Of a DNA stretch of 5,397 nt, positions 1 to 5,397 are shown in pieces. Both the position numbers and the translations under genes were made by a program. The notes beneath the pieces are model-generated. The model ran no database searches, was not told where the DNA came from, and saw only the letters and a program-made list of their open reading frames with translations. Positions within the stretch are counted from its first letter, which is position 1, and each line of letters opens with the position of its first letter. Origin of the DNA: Candidatus Sigynarchaeota archaeon (GTDB taxonomy: Archaea; Asgardarchaeota; Jordarchaeia; Jordarchaeales; Jordarchaeaceae); NCBI GenBank assembly GCA_030587505.1, contig JAUQYY010000359.1:1-5397 (forward strand), given 5' to 3'.

Positions 1-555
1 AGCCCTTAGCTGGTCTGCGGCGTGCCTCAGGATTCCGGTCTTCCCGCCGAGGTCGAGACCACACGCGTCAACGTCAAACATGTCGTAGAGGGTTTGCCCC
101 GGAGACAGAACACCGTAATCGGTTCCCAGCATTCTCAGTATTCTTTCTCTGTCAACCATTCTGAGCATGTCCGTGGCGTTTTTCGAGGCTGATGCGCACG
201 CCTGAGGAATCTCGACTCTTTTCGCTCTTAGGAGGAGGGTTACGGCGTCTCTGAAAATCTTGAACTTTCCCCTCCTTATTAGGTCCCTTATCATGTTGTT
301 TTTCTCGGTTGCGAATCTTTCAAGGAGCCGTTTTCGCTCCTCCTCTGTTTTTGCGCCGAGCTTGTCGTAGACTCCTTGGAGCAGTAGGATGTTGTGGGCT
401 CCCTCGTACCTGGGTCGTGAGGCTACGTGTCTCAGGTAGAAGTCGGTTGACAGTGAAGCGCTCCAGGGTGGCTTTGACGCGGTTTCACGCCAGGCTGCCT
501 CGTGGGGGCTGTCCATCACCACGCCGTCAATGTCCCATATGAACCCGTAACCCAT
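1..555 (-). CDS. beta-phosphoglucomutase-like HAD phosphatase/mutase (C-terminus cut by window edge)
   Basis: The first 185 residues of a HAD-superfamily enzyme of the beta-phosphoglucomutase type, running off the window without a stop. Visible motifs are the nucleophile loop DIDGVVMDS with D8 and D10, a cap-side H18 where beta-phosphoglucomutase has its cap histidine, the segment SRPRYEG (about 46-52) typical of the cap domain, motif II SASKN (122-126, identical to the well-studied lactococcal enzyme) and the motif III lysine at about K172 in GGKTGILRHAADQL. The acidic motif IV lies beyond the edge; family members are about 220 residues, so only the end is missing. The expected reaction is beta-glucose 1-phosphate to glucose 6-phosphate in the cytoplasm, using the product of the GH65 gene just upstream. 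The ATG is 6 bases after the GH65 stop, and the ribosome site GAGGTGA (562-568) overlaps that stop, which implies coupled translation. A plain sugar phosphatase is the main alternative. Confidence 0.88.
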   Translation of the reverse strand, partial: MGYGFIWDIDGVVMDSPHEAAWRETASKPPWSASLSTDFYLRHVASRPRYEGAHNILLLQGVYDKLGAKTEEERKRLLERFATEKNNMIRDLIRRGKFKIFRDAVTLLLRAKRVEIPQACASASKNATDMLRMVDRERILRMLGTDYGVLSPGQTLYDMFDVDACGLDLGGKTGILRHAADQLRA

Positions 556-561
556 TCCGGT

Positions 562-2844
562 TCACCTCACTGTGAGAATCTCATCCTTGGAGAGAGTGTA
601 CCTGTTTCCCCGGTGTTCCACGGTGACGCCGCCCTTGCCCTTCACCACTTTCGCCCTCACGCCTTCGTCCTTTACTTCGATTTCGACCAGTGTTTTGCGG
701 TACCACACCCTCAACTTTATGTGGTTTATTTTCCTGGGGAGTCGGGGATTCACCGAGAGGCAGTCGGCTTTGGCTCTTACGCCCGCGAAGCCGTGAACCA
801 TTATTTGCCACGTGCCTCCAAGGGTGGCCGCGTGTATGCCTCTCTGGGTGTTGCCGTAAATGTTTTTGAGGTCGGTGTAGAGTGAGAACAGGAAGTAGTG
901 GTACGCTTCCTCTCTCATGTCCACGTTTAGGTACGCTAGCGCGTAGCTCGGCGGGCTCAGAGAGGATTTGTGCATCGTCCTTCTGGCGTAGTACTCAAGG
1001 TTGATTCTCTGTTGTTCTTTCGGAAACTCGTCTGGGAAGAGATGGAACAGCATCACAACGTCAGCCTGTTTTACGAGCTGTGTGCCTCTAACCTCGGAGA
1101 GTCTGACGCCCTTCGGCCATAGCGGTCTCCCCTCGTCGTCCCACTCACTCACGGTAACGTCCTTAAGCTCGAAGTAGTCCTCGAATTCCTCGATGAGCCC
1201 GTTGTCAACGATGGGGAACAGAATTTTCTCCGCAATCTCAAGCCACTCCTCCGCTTCACCCTCACTTAACGAGATTTTCTGGGAGATTCTCCGCATAGTT
1301 CCGGGGTGCTTCTCCGCCAGCCAACGGTACAGCTGGTGTCCGAGCCTGAGGGTGAACCTTGCCATGAAGTTGGTGTAAGCGTTGTTGTCGACGCTCTCCT
1401 GGAACTCGTTTGGGCCAATCACCCCTCTAATATGGTACCCTCCATCATCGGTAGGGGTTGCCCTTGACGCCCAGAACCTCGCGGTTTCGAAAATCATTTC
1501 GCAACCGGCGTTCAGCATGAAGTCCAGGTCACCAGTAGCGGTGTAGTAGTTCCAGATCGCGTAAACGACCGCGCCGCAGATGTGTATCTCCCGCTCACCG
1601 GTGTACACCGGAATAATGGTGCCGTCTATGTTGATCCACTTCTTTGGGGTCACATCATTTCCACTCAGCGCGGACTCCCAAGGCCAGAAGGCACCCCTGT
1701 GGCCGTAGCGCTTCGCCCTCTCTCTCGCCTGGTCCAAGCGTCTGTACCGATACATCAGCAGGTTCCGTGCAATCCTCGGCTGCGTGTAAATGAAAAACGG
1801 GAGAACGTAAACCTCGGTGTCCCAGAAAACGTGTCCCTTGTACCACTCACCCGTCAACGCCTTAGCCCCGACACTAACATCCATATCCACGGGGGGCGCT
1901 GAGATGAGAAGGTGATACATGTTGAACCGCAGAGCACGCCTCACTTCAGCATCGTCGACGTAGATGTCGCAGGTTCTCCAACGCTCCTCCCAGGCCCTCC
2001 TGTGACTCGAAAGAAGCCTCCTCCAACCCTTCTCCACAGCGGTCTCCAAACTTCTGAAACACGCCCTCTTCACATCAGGAGTCTCCCTGGAAGTGTGCAC
2101 CGCTAAGTAGAAAGCGAAGCGGTACCTTCTACCCCTCTCCGCGTGGAAGACAAACTCTTGAACTACTTTATCCTTTTCAGTCCACTTCTTAAACTTCACC
2201 CCGTCCTCAGACACAGCACCCACCGCGACGCCGATGCGCAGCCCAAGATCGAGAGTCCTCGCCTCAAGGTACGAGAAAGCGCCCCTCACAGACCTCCTCT
2301 CAACAGTGTAGTGCCCCATGGGTCGTCCAGAAGGCTGAACCTTATTCTCCGTACCTCCATCAGTGAACTTTCTGAGCGTAACCGTGCAATCCCTGTCAAG
2401 TGACCTGAGCTCCACCACCACAACGCCCAGGTGCAGTTCAACAATGGAGAAGAAGCGCCTGGAAGCGTACTCGTACCTGTTCCCCTCATCGTCCACAAAC
2501 ACGGTGCGCCTCCGCAGAACAGCGCCCCTCAGGTCTAGGGTCCTCTCGTGAGAGGCGACACCGAGCGTGTCTATGTCCAGAGTCACACCATCGACGCGAA
2601 TCTCAAGCCCTAGGGGATTGGGAGCGTTCACAAGCTCCCAGGAAACAGAGGTGTTCTTGTCATAAATCCCCGCGATGTAGGTGCCAGGGTAGCAGTCGTA
2701 GAAACCCTCCTCAAGAACACCCCTAACACACACGTACCCGTTACCCACGGTGAAAAGAGTCTCTAGGCAGGGCAGCCGATCCCTCTTAAGCCCTTCTTCG
2801 ATTATACTCCAATCCTCGCCAACCGTTGATAGTACTCCTGCCAT
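562..2844 (-). CDS. GH65 family inverting glycoside phosphorylase (maltose/trehalose/kojibiose phosphorylase type)
   Basis: A full-length 760-residue GH65 protein, the usual size for bacterial and archaeal phosphorylases of this family. The N-terminal beta-sandwich domain carries ETLFTVGNGYVCVRG (28-42). The (alpha/alpha)6 barrel has WYKGHVFWDTE (334-344), the catalytic general acid E480 in GPNEFQESVDNNAYTN (477-492), the phosphate-site KQAD (592-595), HKSSLSPPS (625-633) and a late GGTWQ (676-680). A short beta-domain follows from about 700. It has no signal peptide or membrane span, so it is cytoplasmic. The family phosphorolyses alpha-linked glucosyl disaccharides, releasing beta-glucose 1-phosphate, which fits the beta-phosphoglucomutase-like gene directly downstream. 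Acceptor specificity is not readable: GPNEF recalls maltose phosphorylases, but the following VDNNAYTN recalls kojibiose/trehalose enzymes. The ATG at 2844 lies inside the GT4 gene and has an AGGAG site 8 bases upstream. The second gene of a three-gene operon. Confidence 0.95.
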   Translation of the reverse strand: MAGVLSTVGEDWSIIEEGLKRDRLPCLETLFTVGNGYVCVRGVLEEGFYDCYPGTYIAGIYDKNTSVSWELVNAPNPLGLEIRVDGVTLDIDTLGVASHERTLDLRGAVLRRRTVFVDDEGNRYEYASRRFFSIVELHLGVVVVELRSLDRDCTVTLRKFTDGGTENKVQPSGRPMGHYTVERRSVRGAFSYLEARTLDLGLRIGVAVGAVSEDGVKFKKWTEKDKVVQEFVFHAERGRRYRFAFYLAVHTSRETPDVKRACFRSLETAVEKGWRRLLSSHRRAWEERWRTCDIYVDDAEVRRALRFNMYHLLISAPPVDMDVSVGAKALTGEWYKGHVFWDTEVYVLPFFIYTQPRIARNLLMYRYRRLDQARERAKRYGHRGAFWPWESALSGNDVTPKKWINIDGTIIPVYTGEREIHICGAVVYAIWNYYTATGDLDFMLNAGCEMIFETARFWASRATPTDDGGYHIRGVIGPNEFQESVDNNAYTNFMARFTLRLGHQLYRWLAEKHPGTMRRISQKISLSEGEAEEWLEIAEKILFPIVDNGLIEEFEDYFELKDVTVSEWDDEGRPLWPKGVRLSEVRGTQLVKQADVVMLFHLFPDEFPKEQQRINLEYYARRTMHKSSLSPPSYALAYLNVDMREEAYHYFLFSLYTDLKNIYGNTQRGIHAATLGGTWQIMVHGFAGVRAKADCLSVNPRLPRKINHIKLRVWYRKTLVEIEVKDEGVRAKVVKGKGGVTVEHRGNRYTLSKDEILTVR

Positions 2845-3908
2845 ATTCGGGTCTCCTGCTCGCTGATGACTCTCCTGTAAATCTCCTCGTAGTCCCTTAC
2901 CAATCTTTCGGGGCTGAACAGACGCTCAGCCCTCCTCCTGCACGCCCAAGGCTTGATTTCGTCGACCCGCCGGACAGCCTCAACGAACTCTTCAAGAGTG
3001 TCTACAACAAAGCCGGTGCGGCCATGTTCAACAATCTCGGGGGTGGAGCCCCGGTGGAAAGTGACCACAGGAGTGCCGCAGGCGAGAGCCTCAACCATTG
3101 TTATGCCGAAAGGCTCTTCCCACCGAAGCGGAAAAAGAAAGGCTCTCGCACGAGCAAAGAGACGCTTCTTCTCCTCCTCGCCAATCTCACCGAGAAACTT
3201 GATCCTGTTACCCAGATAGGGCCGAACGAATCTCTCAAAGTACTCCTTCTCACCGCTCTCCCTAACCTTCCCCGCCAGGAGGAGCCTGAAACCGAGGTCG
3301 GAAGCAACCCTGCAGGCGATGTGAGGAGCCTTGTCCATGTTGAATCTCCCCACGTACACGAAGTAGTCTTCCTTCTCCTCAACGTAGGGGTAGCGTGAAA
3401 CGTCCACAGCGTTGTGCACGACCCCGGCGTAGTTTAACCCGGGAAACGCGTCCCTTTGAAACCTGCTTATGGTGACGAAGTGGACGCGTGTGTCACCGAG
3501 GAAGAGGCTGTAAAACCTCCTGTTGTCTTCGTCGAGGGGGCCGTGAATGGTGTGAACGATTGGCGTGTGGATGAAGCTTCCGCAGAGAAGCCCCTCCTTC
3601 CAGGTGTTGTCGTGAACAACATCAAACCCCTCACGCTCAACATCAAAGTAAGCCCACAGGGCGTGGGTGGAAGCAACGTTCAAGAATCTCGAAACATCAG
3701 CCAGCGAGTAGCCGAACATCTCATCCTCAAAGACCCACCGCGCCTTAACGCCAGGCCTGCTCGAACCAACAGTGTAAACAGTAACATCATGCCCCCTGCT
3801 CGCGAGACCACTCGCTAGTAGACCAACAACCGACTCGATACCGCCGTAACTCCTAGGTGGAACACTGATCCATGGAGGAACCACTAAAGCAACCCTCAAA
3901 CAATTCAC
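2802..3908 (-). CDS. GT4 family glycosyltransferase (GT-B fold)
   Basis: A soluble GT4 glycosyltransferase of 368 residues from the GTG at 3908. The N-terminal Rossmann domain opens LRVALVVPPW and has the glycine loop SYGGIE (about 20-25), VHDNTW (98-103) and HTIHGP (119-124). The C-terminal donor domain begins near FVYVGRFNMDKAP (183-195) and carries the GT4 E-x7-E signature in EPFGITMVEALACGTPVV, with the two glutamates at about 265 and 273. It lacks the N-terminal pattern I expect for TreT trehalose synthase. Donor and acceptor cannot be read. The longest frame starts at ATG 3965, but that codon is only 7 bases past the TATA box and upstream of the expected transcription start, so I reject it. 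TTG at 3899, preceded by GTGA at 5 bases and giving MRVALV, is a close rival to GTG 3908. First gene of the operon with GH65 and HAD; probably makes or extends a glucoside. Confidence 0.92.
   Translation of the reverse strand: MNCLRVALVVPPWISVPPRSYGGIESVVGLLASGLASRGHDVTVYTVGSSRPGVKARWVFEDEMFGYSLADVSRFLNVASTHALWAYFDVEREGFDVVHDNTWKEGLLCGSFIHTPIVHTIHGPLDEDNRRFYSLFLGDTRVHFVTISRFQRDAFPGLNYAGVVHNAVDVSRYPYVEEKEDYFVYVGRFNMDKAPHIACRVASDLGFRLLLAGKVRESGEKEYFERFVRPYLGNRIKFLGEIGEEEKKRLFARARAFLFPLRWEEPFGITMVEALACGTPVVTFHRGSTPEIVEHGRTGFVVDTLEEFVEAVRRVDEIKPWACRRRAERLFSPERLVRDYEEIYRRVISEQETRIWQEYYQRLARIGV
2853..2857 (-). promoter_or_regulatory. ribosome binding site for the GH65 gene, inside the GT4 gene
   Basis: AGGAG lies 8 bases before the GH65 ATG at 2844. 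It supports this start even though it forces a 43-base overlap with the 3' end of the GT4 gene, whose stop is at 2804-2802. No ATG follows in frame before the conserved W12 region, so a later start is unlikely. Confidence 0.6.
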
Positions 3909-3969
3909 GCCCCGACAATCGGTAAACACGACAAAAATTCTCTTTTCCAATAAGTACGGAAACATCCGA

Positions 3970-3990
3970 GGAATTTAAACCTTTTCGAAA
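3970..3990 (-). promoter_or_regulatory. archaeal BRE/TATA promoter of the GT4-GH65-HAD operon
   Basis: On the minus strand, TTCGAAAAGG (a purine-rich BRE) runs directly into TTTAAATT (3979-3972). This is a good archaeal TFB/TBP site in an AT-rich gap. With the usual spacing of about 25 bases from the TATA centre, transcription should begin near 3953-3948, leaving a leader of roughly 40-50 bases before GTG 3908 or TTG 3899. Confidence 0.65.
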
Positions 3991-4024
3991 ACTGCTTGTT
4001 GCACAATTCCATTTTTAACAATGT

Positions 4025-4075
4025 AAAATTATCGAAAAATCATCAAACTATATAAAAGAAATGAAAAAACAAAAA
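4025..4075 (-). terminator. possible T-tract terminator of the trmO transcript
   Basis: The minus strand has runs of five T (4075-4071), six T (4069-4064), five T (4039-4035) and four T (4028-4025) between trmO and the next promoter. Archaeal termination often uses such T-tracts without a strong hairpin. The tract lies mostly inside the possible 52-codon ORF and could instead be the coding sequence of its hydrophobic tail; the two readings are hard to separate. Confidence 0.35.
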
Positions 4076-4187
4076 CTGTCAGCAAGGCAAAAACCCCAGC
4101 CATTAAAGCACTCGAATCGGAAACCCCAGCCAGCTTCGCACAGGAGCAAAACCCTGTGTTCGCAGTTATCGGAGGGGTATCAGTCAT
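4029..4187 (-). CDS. possible small single-span membrane protein coupled to trmO
   Basis: A 52-codon ORF of unknown function. Its ATG (4187-4185) overlaps the trmO stop TGA (4186-4184) as ATGA, the classic sign of translational coupling, and a weak GGAAGG lies upstream within trmO. Residues 1-28 are polar, with a CSC pair at 14-16. Residues about 29-50, from LMAGVFALLTVFVF onward, form one convincing transmembrane helix, followed by a short tail ending in FR. It stops at TAA 4029, just before the next operon's promoter, so it fits neatly between the two units. The caution is that the hydrophobic end is encoded by T-rich DNA that could be a terminator, since T-rich sequence read in frame gives F, L, V and S by default. 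A chance open frame is therefore a serious alternative. I recognise no family. Confidence 0.42.
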   Translation of the reverse strand: MTDTPPITANTGFCSCAKLAGVSDSSALMAGVFALLTVFVFSFLLYSLMIFR

Positions 4188-4669
4188 TTTTGAAACCTTC
4201 CGTCGTCTTTTGATGTTGGTAGTTTGTTCACGTTTTTTTCAAGCCACCCTATTTTATCAACCGCTCTTACATCAAATTCAGGAACATAGGGTTTAATATC
4301 CAGGAGAGGCGTTCCATCTACGATATCTACATCTTGGATGTGCAGTGTGTTTCTTTCAATCGTAGTCAGTCTCACTATCGAAATACCGATTGGATTCGGT
4401 CTACTTGGGGCCCTTGTTGAGAAGACACCGTGCAGTTGATTATCCATATATGGTTTTACTTTTAGTGACGATTTTTTAATTAAATGGAAGTGATATATCA
4501 GAATGATGTGAGAAAAGCCTTCAAGATCTTTCAAGCCTTCGGCGTATTCGGGGAATACCTCAACTATTCCGTCAACTCCTTTAGCGGCTGTGGGTTGTAT
4601 AGGTATTCCTTTTGGCTCTTTGAATGGGGAATGAATGATTCCTATTGGCTTATACTTTATCTCGTCCAT
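4184..4669 (-). CDS. trmO: tRNA (N6-threonylcarbamoyladenosine(37)-N6)-methyltransferase TrmO
   Basis: A complete 161-residue protein of the TrmO (TsaA/YaeB) family, which uses S-adenosylmethionine to methylate t6A at position 37 of certain tRNAs. Visible hallmarks are the opening KPIGIIHSPF (7-16), GFSHIILIYHFH (51-62), the signature FSTRAPSRPNPIGIS (83-97) and DGTPLLDIKPYVPEFD (118-133). It is about the length of short archaeal members and lacks the extra C-terminal domain of the E. coli protein. The start ATG at 4669 has a strong ribosome site, AAGGTGA, 4 bases upstream (4674-4680). A TATA-like CTATAAAA at 4681-4688 is too close to serve this ATG; GTATATA near 4761-4767 is a weak promoter candidate. 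GC is about 40% by hand count, clearly lower than the carbohydrate operon downstream. The function is assigned from family motifs; the archaeal tRNA target is not known from sequence. Confidence 0.93.
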   Translation of the reverse strand: MDEIKYKPIGIIHSPFKEPKGIPIQPTAAKGVDGIVEVFPEYAEGLKDLEGFSHIILIYHFHLIKKSSLKVKPYMDNQLHGVFSTRAPSRPNPIGISIVRLTTIERNTLHIQDVDIVDGTPLLDIKPYVPEFDVRAVDKIGWLEKNVNKLPTSKDDGRFQK

Positions 4670-4682
4670 AATTTCACCTTTT

Positions 4683-4787
4683 TTATAGCGCGATTTCCGA
4701 TAACTCGTTCATATCTGCGATGCACATATCATTCCAAATTAGAGTTATATCTGCATTGCGTATATACTCATTCTGGATGCTTCTCAT
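4683..4787 (-). CDS. doubtful 34-residue ORF upstream of trmO
   Basis: An ATG at 4787 follows a GGGGAG ribosome-like site by 9 bases and opens 34 codons, beginning MRSIQNEYIRNADITLIWND and ending SEIAL at TAA 4683. The stop is 3 bases before the AAGGTGA site of trmO, which is normal operon spacing. The product would be small, acidic and soluble, with no family I recognise. The frame also stays open upstream through part of the recombinase remnant, so this could equally be the tail of a broken gene or chance. It is listed because it fills the space with sensible translation signals, not because a function is evident. Confidence 0.25.
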   Translation of the reverse strand: MRSIQNEYIRNADITLIWNDMCIADMNELSEIAL

Positions 4788-4792
4788 ACGAT

Positions 4793-4941
4793 TTATCTCC
4801 CCATCAAATCCAGAGAACTCTTAATCTTACTCAAATTCTTGGTGCTCATGCGAGTAATAAATCTTTTGTTTTCGAATGCTTGTATCCAACAACTCCTGAA
4901 TGTATCTTAGATCGACTCCACCTTCAAGGCAAACGCGGTGT
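4793..4941 (-). pseudogene. decayed C-terminal fragment of a tyrosine recombinase (Xer/phage-integrase family)
   Basis: Two pieces in different frames together match the end of a tyrosine recombinase. The first reads LEGGVDLRYIQELLDTSIRK then IYY (from 4928), like the family's LLEGGVDLRYIQELLGHxSIRTTxIYTH. The second, 4849-4793, reads MSTKNLSKIKSSLDLMGR, like the family's tail HVSTKNLSKIKSPLDLM. A frameshift lies around 4850-4860, right after the nucleophile-tyrosine region. The expected LGH has become LD, which removes the second catalytic histidine. The HxxRHSFATHL block that should precede LEGG is absent, perhaps reduced to the TPR just upstream. The protein cannot be an active recombinase. 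The family match is from memory of conserved C-termini. The fragment marks a past integrated element or a lost chromosomal recombinase gene. Confidence 0.7.
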
Positions 4942-4953
4942 ATTTGTTTTTAG

Positions 4954-4975
4954 GTTGACAGGATTTTTGTTGACA
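4954..4975. repeat. pair of GTTGACA direct repeats
   Basis: GTTGACA occurs at 4954-4960 and again at 4969-4975, a 15-base period, in the gap between the nuclease stop codon and the recombinase remnant. It may be chance, a protein binding site or a scar. On the plus strand TTGACA looks like a bacterial -35 box, but no matching -10 box or gene follows. Confidence 0.3.
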
Positions 4976-4983
4976 AGATGCGG

Positions 4984-5397
4984 TTAGCTGAAGGGGTTTA
5001 GGGTTTGGTTTTTTGTTGGTAGTGTGACTTTTGTTGTTTCTTTGTAGTGTTTTTTGAAGAGCTGGGGGTACTCGGTGTGTATGGGGATAAGGTTTTTTGG
5101 TTTTATTTGTTTTAGGACTTGTGCTAGTTCGTGGGGCATTATGTGTCCTGATGTGTGGATTTGGTAGAGGGGGAGTCCGTAGCTTGCCAGCCAGTTTTTG
5201 AGGCGGTCGTAGTCTATTTCGGCTTCTTCGTTGAAGGGTTCTGAGGATGAGTGGATGTAGGTGCTTCCTGGTCGGGGTTTGATTTCTACGAGTTCGTTTA
5301 GGTCGAACTGTGTGCAGATGTAGACGACTTTGTTTTGGATTTTTCCTATTTCTTGGCTTGTTTTGACGTTGGTATAGTTTTGGATTTCCTCCTTTTC
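4984..5397 (-). CDS. metallo-beta-lactamase/beta-CASP fold nuclease (C-terminal part only)
   Basis: The last 137 residues of a metallo-beta-lactamase fold enzyme with a beta-CASP domain; the start is outside the window and the stop is TAA at 4984. Residues counted from the window edge show GSTYIHSSSEPFNEE (44-58), the motif-C type HTSGH (81-85) and a later PIHTE (105-109), both typical of beta-CASP RNA-processing nucleases such as RNase J and CPSF-like proteins. The SSSEPFNEE and SGHIMPHEL pattern is closest to archaeal proteins labelled simply MBL-fold metallo-hydrolase. The metal-binding HxHxDH motif would lie in the missing N-terminal part. It probably acts on RNA in the cytoplasm, but the exact subfamily is unclear. 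Codons are rich in A and C at third positions, unlike the G-richer carbohydrate genes. No T-tract follows the stop, so transcription may continue toward trmO. Confidence 0.85.
   Translation of the reverse strand, partial: EKEEIQNYTNVKTSQEIGKIQNKVVYICTQFDLNELVEIKPRPGSTYIHSSSEPFNEEAEIDYDRLKNWLASYGLPLYQIHTSGHIMPHELAQVLKQIKPKNLIPIHTEYPQLFKKHYKETTKVTLPTKNQTLNPFS

Noticed and set aside
309..885. Plus-strand ORFs of 77 and 127 codons opposite the HAD and GH65 genes
   Set aside because: They are antisense to genes with conserved catalytic motifs, and their predicted proteins lack recognisable domains.
2826..3398. Plus-strand ORF of 190 codons
   Set aside because: It lies opposite the GT4 gene, which carries strong conserved motifs; no independent signal supports it.
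4091..4132. Direct repeat AAACCCCAGCCA at 4091-4102 and 4121-4132, 30 bases apart, considered as a CRISPR or regulatory repeat
   Set aside because: There are only two short copies, with a partial third. On the minus strand both encode A-G-V in the possible 52-residue ORF, so no array is supported.
4681..4688. CTATAAAA as the TATA box of trmO
   Set aside because: The expected start of transcription would fall after the trmO ATG at 4669, which itself has an excellent ribosome site; it is more likely just the stop codon of the upstream frame plus an A-run.
4484..4987. Plus-strand ORF of 167 codons covering the 5' part of trmO and the gap beyond it
   Set aside because: It is antisense to a clear trmO and to the recombinase remnant. 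Its product resembles no family I know and is of odd composition, so it is a shadow.

Overview
This window looks archaeal. The first complete operon is preceded by a purine-rich BRE plus a TTTAAATT TATA box rather than bacterial -35/-10 boxes, ribosome sites are GGTGA-like, and the partial gene at the right edge resembles archaeal beta-CASP nucleases. I cannot name the lineage. Every supported gene reads on the minus strand, so the window is transcribed from right to left.

Right edge to left. (1) 4984-5397 is the C-terminal 137 residues of a metallo-beta-lactamase/beta-CASP RNA-processing enzyme. (2) 4670-4983 has no intact gene. It holds a decayed C-terminal fragment of a tyrosine recombinase (4793-4941) and a doubtful 34-codon ORF. 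(3) 4184-4669 is a TrmO (TsaA/YaeB-like) tRNA methyltransferase. (4) 4029-4187 is a possible 52-residue single-span membrane protein whose ATG overlaps the trmO stop codon as ATGA. (5) About 3970-3990 is the promoter of a three-gene carbohydrate operon: a GT4 glycosyltransferase (2802-3908), a GH65 glycoside phosphorylase (562-2844) and a beta-phosphoglucomutase-like HAD enzyme (1-555, cut by the window edge).

The carbohydrate operon is tightly packed. The GH65 gene begins inside the last 43 bases of the GT4 gene, and the HAD gene starts 6 bases after the GH65 stop, with its ribosome site overlapping that stop. GH65 phosphorylases release beta-glucose 1-phosphate from alpha-linked disaccharides, and beta-phosphoglucomutase converts it to glucose 6-phosphate, so the last two genes form a known catabolic pair. 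A GT4 enzyme as the first gene suggests that the same operon also makes an alpha-glucoside, giving a cytoplasmic make-and-mobilise module. That last step is inference.

Base composition changes near 3970-4030: the carbohydrate operon is GC-rich (over 50% by eye), while trmO is about 40% GC by my hand count. With the recombinase remnant, this suggests that the boundary between the two halves has been rearranged or that one half was acquired.
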